64,000 nucleotides of DNA from CAXXOK01 sp963675365 (GTDB taxonomy: Bacteria > Bacillota > Clostridia > Christensenellales > Aristaeellaceae): contig CAXXVA010000003.1 of the NCBI GenBank assembly GCA_963675365.2, positions 806,001 to 870,000 on the forward strand. The letters run 5' to 3'. The notes beneath the pieces are model-generated. The model ran no database searches and was not told the DNA's origin. It worked only from the letters and a program-made list of their open reading frames with translations. This document shows, in pieces, positions 47,731 through 55,883 of this stretch (positions are counted from its first letter, which is position 1; every line of letters starts with the position of its first letter). The translations under genes were made by a program, and so were the position numbers.

Positions 47731-48840
47731 TTAATTCTTGTCACTTTCGCTGCGCAGCGCCTTGGCCACTTCATCCTGCCAGTTTCCCCCGTCCGCTCCG
47801 TCTTCGGCAATGTCCTCAGACAGCGGTTCCTGCTCGATCTGCTCTTTGTCTTCCGGGAAGGCAAGATCGGAGTCGTCGGAAACTTCGGACGAGTCCTCGT
47901 CCTGATCCATCACCTGAATTTCGCTTTCTTCTTCCCCCGCATTTCCGGCTTTCGCTTTCCTGGCGGCGGACGGTTTTCCGCGTCGTTTAGGTTCGGGCGC
48001 GGCGGCCTTGGAACGCGACCCGTCCCGGTCCATTTTGAACCATACGATGCTTTCCAGCGGAAAGGTCTGGACTTCGTTGGAATCGTCACGGTGAATGCGC
48101 ACGGTTACGGTTTCCTTGAGGATGTTCAGGTCGATTACGGTGCCAAATCCTTCGGGCGTCTCCACGTCTTTCCCGAGTTTAGGCATACGTTTTCTGGTCT
48201 GCACATAATTATCGTCTTCGTATTTCAGGCAGCACATCAGGCGACCGCAGACACCGGATATCTTCGTCGGGTTCAAAGATAGGTTCTGCTCCTTGGCCAT
48301 TTTAATGGATACCGGCTGAAAATCGCCCAGGAAGGTTCCGCAGCAGATGGGAAGTCCGCATGGGCCAAGCCCGCCGATCATCCTGGCTTCGTCGCGAACG
48401 CCGATCTGGCGAAGCTCGATACGCGTATGGAAGACCGAAGCCAGGTCTTTGACCAGCGAACGGAAGTCTACGCGACCGTTGGCCGTGAAATAGAACACGA
48501 GCTTTGAATTATCAAAGGTCTGCTCTACCGATACCAGCTTCATCTCCAGCTGATGCTCCTCGATCTTGCGGTAGCAGATATCGAACGCTTTCTTTTCAAA
48601 CGCTTCGTTTTCGTGCATGTGGTCGATATCCTCGTCCGTTGCGATACGTAGGATGGGCTTGAGCGGAGAATCCAAAGCCTGTTCGTCGGTTTCCCGCATG
48701 CCCGTAATCACCTGTCCGAAAGTTTGCCCGCGTGCGGTATCGACGATCACGAACGCGCCGGGATTGGGCCACAGTTCGCCCGGATCGAAATAAAACAGTT
48801 TTCCGGCGTTTTTAAAACGCACGCCTACGATTTTTGCCAT
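47731..48840 (-). CDS. ricT: PSP1-domain protein RicT (YaaT)
   Basis: 369 residues from ATG 48838-48840, preceded by GGAGG. The PSP1 core is clear: VGVRFKNAGKLFYFDPGELW at the start, GGLGPCGLPICCGTFLGDF and GVCGRLMCCLKYE with the clustered Cys that bind Fe-S in the B. subtilis RicAFT (Y) complex, which promotes RNase Y processing. About 100 C-terminal residues form an added low-complexity tail, basic then very acidic. Its start overlaps holB by 16 bp. Confidence 0.93.
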   Translation of the reverse strand: MAKIVGVRFKNAGKLFYFDPGELWPNPGAFVIVDTARGQTFGQVITGMRETDEQALDSPLKPILRIATDEDIDHMHENEAFEKKAFDICYRKIEEHQLEMKLVSVEQTFDNSKLVFYFTANGRVDFRSLVKDLASVFHTRIELRQIGVRDEARMIGGLGPCGLPICCGTFLGDFQPVSIKMAKEQNLSLNPTKISGVCGRLMCCLKYEDDNYVQTRKRMPKLGKDVETPEGFGTVIDLNILKETVTVRIHRDDSNEVQTFPLESIVWFKMDRDGSRSKAAAPEPKRRGKPSAARKAKAGNAGEEESEIQVMDQDEDSSEVSDDSDLAFPEDKEQIEQEPLSEDIAEDGADGGNWQDEVAKALRSESDKN

Positions 48841-49838
48841 TGATGCTTTGCCTCCAATAGTTTGCCTGTCAACTGGTCGATATTCGATTGCCAATTGACG
48901 TTAGACATCTTTCGTTTTCTGGTTTGGAATACCCGATCGGTCAGGTCGATCAGGTCGGCCATGGTTGCAGCGCGTATTACGTCGCTCCAAGGGGTGTTCT
49001 TCAGCGCGTCCGCCGGCAGCAGACCGGACTTGACCAGCATGCACTGCTGCAGATATCGCTCCAGACGGAGCATGATGGTATCGGCACTGGCGGACTGTTC
49101 TTTCAGCATGTTCGAACAGCGAACCGCGTCCTTGACGGTCGAAACGCTTAATAGCTGGCTGAGCGCCGTCTCCTGCGCGCCTTGGGGCTGTTCGCGGAGG
49201 ATTTCAAGCGCCTCCCCCACGTTCCCGCCGGAAAGCGCTGTCGCGCGTGCCGCCTCGTCTGGAGGATATCCCTGCTGCGCCAGGAGCTTTTTGAGCACAT
49301 CAGCGGGCCACGGTGTAAGCTTAAACTCCGAGCAGCGGGATTGAACGGTATCCAGAATCGAGCTCGTGTCGTGCGACAGAAGAAAATAGACCACGTTGGT
49401 GTCCGGCTCTTCCAGCGACTTAAGCAGGCAGTTCTGTGCCTGCGGCGTCAGGCTTTCAGTCGGCTCGATGATGATAACCCGTTCGCGTCCGTCCAACGTA
49501 TGCATCGATGATAGACACACCAGATCGCGGATGCGGTCCACCGGGATGGCTTTGCCGCCTGCAGGCTCGATCTCAAGTACCGACGAGTGGCTGCCGTCCA
49601 TGATCGCGCGGCACTGGGCACAGCTTCCGCATGGCTTTTGTTCGCTTTCACACAGGAGCATGCTTGCCAGAAACCGTGCAAAGGTTTTTTTGCCGATTCC
49701 CCGCGGACCCGCAAACAAATAGGCATGCACCTGCCTGGATGCCTGAAACTGGTCGATCAGACGTCCGTACCTTGCGCCCAGACGCCGATACTCCATAAAC
49801 GCGGGCTTTGCGCCCGCGTTGTCAGCCATACCGGACAA
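48825..49838 (-). CDS. holB: DNA polymerase III subunit delta'
   Basis: About 337 residues from TTG 49836-49838, 8 bases after AGAGGG; nearby TTG and ATG starts are possible. Clamp-loader AAA+ fold: P-loop-like FAGPRGIGKKTFARFLA, zinc cysteines in CGSCAQC, VIIIEPTESLTPQAQNCLLKSLEEP and an SRC-type motif in VQSRCSEF. Part of the conserved darA-holB-ricT order of Firmicutes. Confidence 0.92.
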   Translation of the reverse strand: MSGMADNAGAKPAFMEYRRLGARYGRLIDQFQASRQVHAYLFAGPRGIGKKTFARFLASMLLCESEQKPCGSCAQCRAIMDGSHSSVLEIEPAGGKAIPVDRIRDLVCLSSMHTLDGRERVIIIEPTESLTPQAQNCLLKSLEEPDTNVVYFLLSHDTSSILDTVQSRCSEFKLTPWPADVLKKLLAQQGYPPDEAARATALSGGNVGEALEILREQPQGAQETALSQLLSVSTVKDAVRCSNMLKEQSASADTIMLRLERYLQQCMLVKSGLLPADALKNTPWSDVIRAATMADLIDLTDRVFQTRKRKMSNVNWQSNIDQLTGKLLEAKHQWQKS

Positions 49839-49855
49839 AAGCAAAACCCTCTTTT

Positions 49856-50185
49856 CTAAAACTTCATGAACTCGTCAACCGTCAGCACAAACACGGTCGC
49901 GCCGCCGACCATAACCTCAAAGGGAAACGGCGTATAGGTGCCGGTGGAATTGACCATCGGCGAAGGCGAGGACGTAACCTGTTTGTGGCTTTTGCATATT
50001 TTCTCGATCACGCCGATGGCGTTTTCGACCTGCTTATCCTCCACGCCGACGAGCAGCGTGGTGTTGCCGGAGCGCAGAAAACCGCCCGTTGTCGCAAGTT
50101 TTGTTACACGGAACCCTTCGGTCATCAGTTCGTTGATGAGCCGCTGTGAATCTTCATCCTGTACGATTGCCACGATTAGCTTCAT
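49856..50185 (-). CDS. darA: Cyclic-di-AMP receptor, PII-like (DarA)
   Basis: 109 residues, the family length. MKLIVAIVQDEDSQRLINEL, TKLATTGGFLRSGNTTLLVGVED and GGATVFVLTVDEF are the DarA/PstA signatures, where the T-loop and TGGFLRxGN segment bind c-di-AMP. The role is as an intracellular c-di-AMP sensor of unknown target. It heads the darA-holB-ricT run. AGGGGAGGGG precedes the ATG. Confidence 0.95.
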   Translation of the reverse strand: MKLIVAIVQDEDSQRLINELMTEGFRVTKLATTGGFLRSGNTTLLVGVEDKQVENAIGVIEKICKSHKQVTSSPSPMVNSTGTYTPFPFEVMVGGATVFVLTVDEFMKF

Positions 50186-50217
50186 ATCGGTTCCCCTCCC
50201 CTGTTTGGCTCTGTTTC

Positions 50218-50246
50218 AGTGTACCGCATCGCGCGTTAAAAATCAA
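50218..50246 (-). promoter_or_regulatory. darA operon promoter
   Basis: On the minus strand TTGATT (50241-50246), 17 bp, TACACT (50218-50223). Confidence 0.7.
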
Positions 50247-50310
50247 TCCTCAATCCGCTGTGCGGCCTGTTCAGGCTTGATTTACGGCTGAAAGAAAGCG
50301 GATAAAACGC

Positions 50311-50339
50311 TTGCAAAGCAACGCCTTCTTTGCTATAAT
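50311..50339 (+). promoter_or_regulatory. rpsF operon promoter
   Basis: TTGCAA (50311-50316), 17 bp, TATAAT (50334-50339). Confidence 0.85.
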
Positions 50340-50347
50340 ACCAAATT

Positions 50348-50383
50348 GGCACATCCTTGCACCGCACGTAAGCGTGCGCTGCC
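50348..50383 (+). promoter_or_regulatory. S6:S18-type leader RNA element
   Basis: A hairpin CGCACG-TAAG-CGTGCG closed by an outer GGCA/TGCC helix, with a CACCG-containing bulge on the 5' side, right after the promoter. This resembles the known rpsF leader motif bound by the S6:S18 dimer for feedback control. Assigned by eye. Confidence 0.65.
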
Positions 50384-50407
50384 ATAAGTCCAAGAGGAGG
50401 TGAAAGC

Positions 50408-50854
50408 ATGAATAGGTACGAGCTGACCTATATCATCAACACAGCACTGGAGGAAACCGCCAGAAATGAGCTGATCGAGAAGTTCACGGATCTGATCAAG
50501 CAAAACGGCGGCGAAATCGAGAAAGTTGATGAATCCTGGGGCAAGCGCCGCCTGGCATATCTGATTGACGATATGCAGGAAGGCTACTACGTTTTGACGA
50601 CGTTTACCGCCACGGGAGAAAAGAACAAGGAAATTCAGCGTAATCTTGAGATCAACGACAGCATTCTGCGCTATCTCATCATCAAACTGCTGGATAAAAA
50701 GCAAAGCGTCAAGCCCAAGGCCGTACGTCCGGCTCCCGTTCCTTTGAAAGAAGAAACGCAGGAAAAACCGGAACCCGCAGCCGTTAAGGCAGACGACGCG
50801 AAAGCGGAACCGACCGCAGAAGTTAAAGCAGAAACCGCAGAAAAGACCGAATGA
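50408..50854 (+). CDS. rpsF: 30S ribosomal protein S6, extended tail
   Basis: 148 residues. MNRYELTYIINTALEETARNEL and WGKRRLAYLIDDMQEGYYVLTTF are typical S6 segments. Residues after about 100 form a Lys/Pro/Glu/Ala-rich extension of about 45 residues beyond the usual 95-100-residue protein; such tails occur in several lineages. GAGGAGG precedes the ATG. First gene of rpsF-ssb-rpsR. Confidence 0.95.
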   Translation: MNRYELTYIINTALEETARNELIEKFTDLIKQNGGEIEKVDESWGKRRLAYLIDDMQEGYYVLTTFTATGEKNKEIQRNLEINDSILRYLIIKLLDKKQSVKPKAVRPAPVPLKEETQEKPEPAAVKADDAKAEPTAEVKAETAEKTE

Positions 50855-50869
50855 GGATAAGTATACGTT

Positions 50870-51292
50870 ATGAATAAACTAATCATCATCGGAAACCTGA
50901 CGCGCGATCCGGAAACCCGTACCGTCGCATCGGGCAGCACAGTATGCTCTTTCACGGTTGCGGTCAACCGCCGCCGTTCGTCGCAGAATACCGGCCAGCC
51001 GGATGCGGACTTTTTCCGTATTTCCGCCTGGAACAAACTGGGCGAAGTCTGCCAGCGCTACCTGGCCAAAGGCCGCAAGGTATGCGTGATAGGCAACGTG
51101 TCGGTTTCCAGTTATGAAGCGAAAGACGGTTCCACCCGCTTCTCCCTTGACGTGTATGCCGAAGACGTCGAGTTCCTGTCCCCCCGTTCCGAGGGTTCTG
51201 CCGGCGGAGGAGCCTATGCTCCGTCCGACGCCGACGATTCTTCGTCAAACAGCGGTTTCCAGGAAGTCGACGACGACGATCTGCCGTTTTAA
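50870..51292 (+). CDS. ssb: Single-stranded DNA-binding protein
   Basis: 140 residues. OB-fold from MNKLIIIGNLTRDPETRTVASGSTVC to about residue 105; Ser/Gly/Asp linker; acidic C-terminal tip DDDDLPF, which recruits replication and repair partners. Located between rpsF and rpsR, as in most Firmicutes. Confidence 0.97.
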   Translation: MNKLIIIGNLTRDPETRTVASGSTVCSFTVAVNRRRSSQNTGQPDADFFRISAWNKLGEVCQRYLAKGRKVCVIGNVSVSSYEAKDGSTRFSLDVYAEDVEFLSPRSEGSAGGGAYAPSDADDSSSNSGFQEVDDDDLPF

Positions 51293-51317
51293 ACGCTGAA
51301 AAAAAGGAGGCTCCCCC

Positions 51318-51572
51318 ATGCCTGATGATCGTTCCGAAAGAAGGCCAAGGCCCCGCGGCCGGAAACCCCGCCGCAAGGTATGCGCTTTCTGCGTGGATAA
51401 AATCGAGTATATCGATTACAAAGATGTCAACCGCCTGCGCCGCTTCGTTAATGAACGCGGGAAGATCGTTCCCCGCCGGATGAGCGGCAATTGCGCCAAA
51501 CATCAGCGCCAGCTGTCGGAGGCCATCAAACGCGCACGTGCCATCGCGTTGATGCCCTACTCGGTAGACTGA
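51318..51572 (+). CDS. rpsR: 30S ribosomal protein S18
   Basis: 84 residues with an Arg-rich N-terminus, CAFCVDKIEYIDYKDVNRLRRFV and GNCAKHQRQLSEAIKRARAIALMPY. The paired CxxC and C..H residues suggest the zinc-binding (C+) form of S18. AAAGGAGG site upstream. A terminator follows. Confidence 0.97.
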   Translation: MPDDRSERRPRPRGRKPRRKVCAFCVDKIEYIDYKDVNRLRRFVNERGKIVPRRMSGNCAKHQRQLSEAIKRARAIALMPYSVD

Positions 51573-51581
51573 AACAGAAAC

Positions 51582-51611
51582 AAAAAACGCAGGTTAAGGC
51601 CTGCGTTTTTT
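51582..51611 (+). terminator. Terminator of rpsF operon
   Basis: AAAAAACGCAGG-TTAAGG-CCTGCGTTTTTT, a 12-bp perfect stem. Confidence 0.95.
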
Positions 51612-51642
51612 ATGTGCGTAACTTTCCGGCCGGCCATTGCTG

Positions 51643-51651
51643 TGGTATACT
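51643..51651 (+). promoter_or_regulatory. Extended -10 promoter for iorAB
   Basis: TGGTATACT fits TGNTATAAT; the -35 region (TTTCCG at 51623-51628) is weak. It ends 40 bp before iorA. Confidence 0.6.
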
Positions 51652-51691
51652 TAAAGGTAATGGTTCTATTTTGCTTTGAAAGGACTTTGCC

Positions 51692-53467
51692 ATGTATTGC
51701 AAGCACTTTGGCGACTCGGGCTCTTCGCCTGATCGTAAAACGACAGAACTCCTGCTTGGAGACCAGGCCGTAGCGCGCGGCGCCTGGGAGGCGGGCGTAC
51801 GGGTCGTAACCGCCTATCCCGGTACGCCGAGCACGGAAATAACGGAAGCCGCCGCGAAATACAAGGAAATCGACGCCCAGTGGGCGCCGAACGAAAAAGT
51901 TGCCATGGAGGTCGCGTTCGGCGCGTCCCTCGCAGGCGCGCGGGCACTTACATGCATGAAGCACGTAGGTATGAACGTCGCGGCCGACCCGATGTTCACC
52001 GCGGCCTATACGGGCGTCAACGCGGGATTTGTAATCGCCGTCGCCGACGACCCCGCCATGCATTCCAGCCAGAACGAGCAGGACAGCCGCTATTATGCGC
52101 GGGCCGCGCATCTGCCGATGCTTGAGCCCTCGGACAGCCAGGAGTGCAAGGACTATACGAAATATGCGTTTACATTAAGCGAGCAGCTCGATTGCCCCGT
52201 CATTATCCGCATTACAACGCGCATTGCGCACGCTCGCAGCATCGTAAACGAGTCGCCAAGGGATAAAATCGACGTCAAACCGTATGAAAAGGACGTTGCG
52301 AAATTCGTTATGATTCCCGCGATGGCCAGAAAGCGCCATCTTGCCGTGGAACAGCGGGAGACTGCGTTTGCCGAGGCTGTGAACGGCTCTCCGCTGAACA
52401 CCATGGAGATGCGCGATAAAGCAATCGGAATCATCACCAGCGGCGTGAGCTATCAATACGTCAAAGACGCGCTTCCCGACGCAAGCATTTTAAAACTCGG
52501 GATCGTCTATCCCCTGCCGATGAAAACCATCGCGGATTTCGCGAAAACAGTCGATCGCGTGATCGTGATCGAGGAATTGGAAGGCTTGATCGAAACCGAT
52601 ATCAAGGCCGCCGGGATTGCCTGCGAGGGTAAAGCGCTGACCGGCATACAGGGCGAACTGACCGTGGAAAAGATCAGAAACGCAGTGCTCGGCACGCCTC
52701 TGCCGGAGATGCAGCAGACTGAATTGCCCGGACGTCCGCCCACGCTGTGCCCGGGCTGCCCGCACCGGGGCGTTTTCCACGTTCTCAGCAAACTGAAAAT
52801 ACGCGTGATGGGCGATATCGGCTGCTATACGCTGGCGTCGCTGCCGCCGCTTTCGTCGATGGACGCGTGCCTGTGCATGGGCGCAAGCATCGGCATGGCG
52901 AGCGGAGCGGAACGTGCGCAGGGTAAGGAATTCTCTAAAAAAACAGTCGCCGTCATCGGCGACAGCACCTTTATCCACTCCGGCGTTACCGGCCTGATCG
53001 ACGCGGTGTATGGCAGGGAAGCGATCACGGTGCTGATTTTGGACAACCGTATCACCGGCATGACCGGACATCAGCACAACCCGGCGACCGGCTTTGATAT
53101 TCACGGCGATCCAGCGCCGATGCTCGATCTGGAAACGCTGTGCCGTGCCTGCGGCGTGGAGCACGTCGTAACCGTCGATCCGCTGGATCTCAAGGAAATG
53201 AAGCGCGTTGTACAGGAAGAAACGCAGCGCGACGCCGTCAGTGTGATTATCACCCGCAGACCCTGCGCGTTAATTGATAAAACAAAACAACCGGCATACT
53301 ATACCGACGGCTGTAAAAACTGCGGTTCGTGCCTGAAGGTCGGATGCCAGGCCATTGAGCGCAAGGGCGACCATGTGGAGATTAACGCTTCGATGTGTGT
53401 GGGTTGCGGCATGTGCGCGCAGGTTTGCCCGTTCGGCGCGATCCATCAGGGAGGCGACGCACAATGA
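51692..53467 (+). CDS. iorA: Indolepyruvate:ferredoxin oxidoreductase, alpha subunit
   Basis: 591 residues. It decarboxylates aryl pyruvates from aromatic amino acids to aryl-acetyl-CoA while reducing ferredoxin. N-terminal pyrimidine domain AYPGTPSTEITEAAAK; central HVGMNVAADPMFTAAYTG; TPP-binding region VIGDSTFIHSGVTGLIDA with LDNRITGMTGHQ; C-terminal ferredoxin domain CKNCGSCLKVGC and CVGCGMCAQVC. Full length for the family. Overlaps iorB by 4 bp. Confidence 0.95.
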   Translation: MYCKHFGDSGSSPDRKTTELLLGDQAVARGAWEAGVRVVTAYPGTPSTEITEAAAKYKEIDAQWAPNEKVAMEVAFGASLAGARALTCMKHVGMNVAADPMFTAAYTGVNAGFVIAVADDPAMHSSQNEQDSRYYARAAHLPMLEPSDSQECKDYTKYAFTLSEQLDCPVIIRITTRIAHARSIVNESPRDKIDVKPYEKDVAKFVMIPAMARKRHLAVEQRETAFAEAVNGSPLNTMEMRDKAIGIITSGVSYQYVKDALPDASILKLGIVYPLPMKTIADFAKTVDRVIVIEELEGLIETDIKAAGIACEGKALTGIQGELTVEKIRNAVLGTPLPEMQQTELPGRPPTLCPGCPHRGVFHVLSKLKIRVMGDIGCYTLASLPPLSSMDACLCMGASIGMASGAERAQGKEFSKKTVAVIGDSTFIHSGVTGLIDAVYGREAITVLILDNRITGMTGHQHNPATGFDIHGDPAPMLDLETLCRACGVEHVVTVDPLDLKEMKRVVQEETQRDAVSVIITRRPCALIDKTKQPAYYTDGCKNCGSCLKVGCQAIERKGDHVEINASMCVGCGMCAQVCPFGAIHQGGDAQ

Positions 53468-54045
53468 AAGAGAAATGCTTGAATATCGTGATCGTAGGCG
53501 TCGGCGGGCAGGGGTCCCTGCTGACCAGTAAAATCCTGGCGGAACTCGCCAAGGCGAAGAACCTGGTCGTCAAGGTCAGCGAGGTCCACGGCATGGCGCA
53601 GCGCGGCGGCAGCGTGATTACCCACGTCCGCTTCGGTCAAGAGGTACACGCGCCTTTGGTCGCGTCCGGAGACGCGGATTATCTTCTCGCTTTTGAGCCG
53701 CTGGAAGCGGCGCGCTCGCTGCCGTACTTAAAACAGGATGGACAGTTGATCGTCAGCTCCCAGCGCATCTCCCCTATGCCTGTTCTCACAGGCGCCGCCG
53801 AATACCCGGAGGAACCCTATCAGTCGCTTGTAAGTGCGTCACAGGCCGTACAGGCGCTTGATGCGCATCGGCTTGCGGTAGAGGCTGGAAGCTTTAAAGC
53901 GGTCAATATCGTGCTTCTGGGCGTTTTGAGCAGGCATCTGGACTTTACGGAACAGGACTGGCTGGACGCCATTACGGCCTGCGTGCCGCCGCGTACGCTG
54001 GAAGTCAATCTCAAGGCATTCAAGGCCGGGCGCTCGCTCGCCTGA
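53464..54045 (+). CDS. iorB: Indolepyruvate:ferredoxin oxidoreductase, beta subunit
   Basis: 193 residues from ATG 53464, GGGAGG upstream. The gamma-type domain of 2-oxoacid:ferredoxin oxidoreductases: IVGVGGQGSLLTSKIL (CoA-binding region) and EVHGMAQRGGSVITHVRFG. It pairs with IorA. paaK starts 28 bp later. Confidence 0.94.
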   Translation: MKEKCLNIVIVGVGGQGSLLTSKILAELAKAKNLVVKVSEVHGMAQRGGSVITHVRFGQEVHAPLVASGDADYLLAFEPLEAARSLPYLKQDGQLIVSSQRISPMPVLTGAAEYPEEPYQSLVSASQAVQALDAHRLAVEAGSFKAVNIVLLGVLSRHLDFTEQDWLDAITACVPPRTLEVNLKAFKAGRSLA

Positions 54046-54073
54046 GTTTACTGGAATCGAGGGTGAATAACCG

Positions 54074-55372
54074 ATGGAACGCATGATCTGGAACCCGACT
54101 ATGGAATGTATGCCAAGGGAACAGCTCCGCGACTTTCAGGACAGCCGGCTGAGAGACGTCGTACGCAGAGTCTATGAAAGCGTTCCGTTTTACCGGCACA
54201 AAATGCAGGAGCGCGGGCTGACGCCAACCGATATCCACGGCGTTGCAGATATCGAGCTTCTGCCGTTTACCGAAAAGCAGGATTTGCGCGACCACTATCC
54301 GTTCGGCATGTTCGCGGTTCCGCTCAGCGAGATTGTCCGCGTGCACGCGTCCAGCGGCACCACGGGAAAACCCACGGTCGTGGGTTATACCAGCGGCGAT
54401 ATCGACCGCTGGACCGAATTAATGGCCCGCAGCATGTACTGCGCGGGCGTTTCCAAGGGCGATATCGTACAGGTTGCCTACGGCTACGGCCTGTTTACCG
54501 GCGGCCTTGGCGCGCATTACGGCGCGGAACGCGTGGGCGCGGTGGTCGTACCCATCAGCGGTGGCAACACGACCCGCCAATTGATGCTGTTGCAGGATTT
54601 CGGCGCGACCGCGTTGTGCTGTACCCCGTCGTATGCCCTGAACCTGGCCGAAGCGCTGGAGCACGAGGGCGTACAGGACACCAAACTCAAGGTCGGTATC
54701 TTCGGAGCGGAACCATGGACCGAGGGTATGCGCGAGAGGATCGAGAGCATGCTCCATATCGACGCGCTCAACATCTACGGCCTCAGTGAGGTCATGGGCC
54801 CCGGCGTTTCGATGGAATGCATGGCAAAGAATGGCATGCACATCTGGGAGGATCATTTTCTGCCGGAGATTATCGGTCCCGACGGCAAGGGTCTCCCCTA
54901 CGGCAGCCAGGGCGACCTGACGTTTACTACGCTTTCCAAGCACGGCATGCCGCTGCTTCGCTATCGTACACATGACCTGTGTACGCTCACTGACGAGCAG
55001 TGCGCCTGCGGGCGTACGCACGTGCGGATGGGCCGTATCATGGGTCGTACGGACGACATGCTTATTATCCGGGGCGTTAACGTGTTCCCGTCGCAGATCG
55101 AACACGCGCTTTTGCAGGTGCCTGGAATTGAGCCGCAATATCAGATTGTGGTTAACCGGCAAAATCTTTTAGACACGCTGGAAATCCAGGTCGAGCTTTC
55201 TCCAGGGAATATGAGCGACACCGTACGCGAGTTGGAAGCGCTGGAGCAAAAAATTGCGGGTTCCGTTGCCGCGCATGCGCTGGTGTCCGCAAAGATCAAG
55301 CTTTGCCAGCCCGGTTCGCTCCCCCGAAGCGAGGGCAAGGCCAAGCGCGTTATAGACAACCGGAAACTGTAA
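54074..55372 (+). CDS. paaK: Phenylacetate--CoA ligase
   Basis: 432 residues, standard length. Adenylate-forming enzyme: P-loop ASSGTTGKPTVVGYT near residue 95, AMP motif YGLSEVMGPGV, hinge YRTHDLC and MGRTDDMLIIRGVNVFPSQIE, with a C-terminal Lys region GKAKRVIDNR. It interconverts aryl acetate and aryl-acetyl-CoA. Next to iorAB this could run in the ATP-forming direction or help release arylacetates during aromatic amino-acid fermentation; direction is inferred. Confidence 0.94.
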   Translation: MERMIWNPTMECMPREQLRDFQDSRLRDVVRRVYESVPFYRHKMQERGLTPTDIHGVADIELLPFTEKQDLRDHYPFGMFAVPLSEIVRVHASSGTTGKPTVVGYTSGDIDRWTELMARSMYCAGVSKGDIVQVAYGYGLFTGGLGAHYGAERVGAVVVPISGGNTTRQLMLLQDFGATALCCTPSYALNLAEALEHEGVQDTKLKVGIFGAEPWTEGMRERIESMLHIDALNIYGLSEVMGPGVSMECMAKNGMHIWEDHFLPEIIGPDGKGLPYGSQGDLTFTTLSKHGMPLLRYRTHDLCTLTDEQCACGRTHVRMGRIMGRTDDMLIIRGVNVFPSQIEHALLQVPGIEPQYQIVVNRQNLLDTLEIQVELSPGNMSDTVRELEALEQKIAGSVAAHALVSAKIKLCQPGSLPRSEGKAKRVIDNRKL

Positions 55373-55382
55373 ATGCTATAAT
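55353..55382 (+). promoter_or_regulatory. Promoter inside paaK end, for ACT-alr run
   Basis: TAGACA (55353-55358), 18 bp, TATAAT (55377-55382), 20 bp before the ACT gene. Confidence 0.65.
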
Positions 55383-55402
55383 TCAGTCATGGAGGCGGCA
55401 GT

Positions 55403-55834
55403 ATGTTTGTCAAGCAGATCTCCGTATTTCTGGAAAACAGGGCCGGGAGTCTGGCCGGCGTAACCGCGCTGCTGGGCGAAAAAGGCTTTGATCTGATGTC
55501 CCTGTCCATCGCGGATACGACCGATTTCGGTATCCTGCGCGGCATTGTTGCGGATTACCAGAGCGCGCAGACCGTCCTGACCGAAGCCGGGTATTCCGTC
55601 AAGGTTTCCGACGTTCTCTGTGTCAGCGTACCCGATCATCCCGGCGCGCTGGCATCCATATTATCCATACTCTCCGATCATGAGATCGGCTTGGAATATC
55701 TATATTCATTTTTCCGCAGCCACGGCGATCACGCGCTGGTCATCCTCCGCGTGAACAAGGCGGAGGAAGCCGTCAAAGCCCTTGATGAAGCGGGAATCAG
55801 AATGCTGTCACAGGAAGACCTGCAGACCGTATAA
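55403..55834 (+). CDS. Tandem ACT-domain protein
   Basis: 143 residues with two ACT units: KQISVFLENRAGSLAGVTALL (1-70) and CVSVPDHPGALASILSILSD (72-143). No enzyme domain. ACT modules bind amino acids. In clostridia this gene commonly follows iorAB-paaK, so an aromatic or branched-chain amino acid is the likely ligand (inference). GGAGGCGGCAGT precedes the ATG. Confidence 0.88.
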   Translation: MFVKQISVFLENRAGSLAGVTALLGEKGFDLMSLSIADTTDFGILRGIVADYQSAQTVLTEAGYSVKVSDVLCVSVPDHPGALASILSILSDHEIGLEYLYSFFRSHGDHALVILRVNKAEEAVKALDEAGIRMLSQEDLQTV

Positions 55835-55883
55835 CCCAGCGGACTGTATTTCGTATCATGCCGGATTGGGAGGCAAGAATCGC

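Noticed and set aside
47731..50407. Replication origin, because darA-holB-ricT lies near oriC in Bacillus
   Set aside because: No cluster of TTATCCACA-like DnaA boxes and no dnaA/dnaN in the window.
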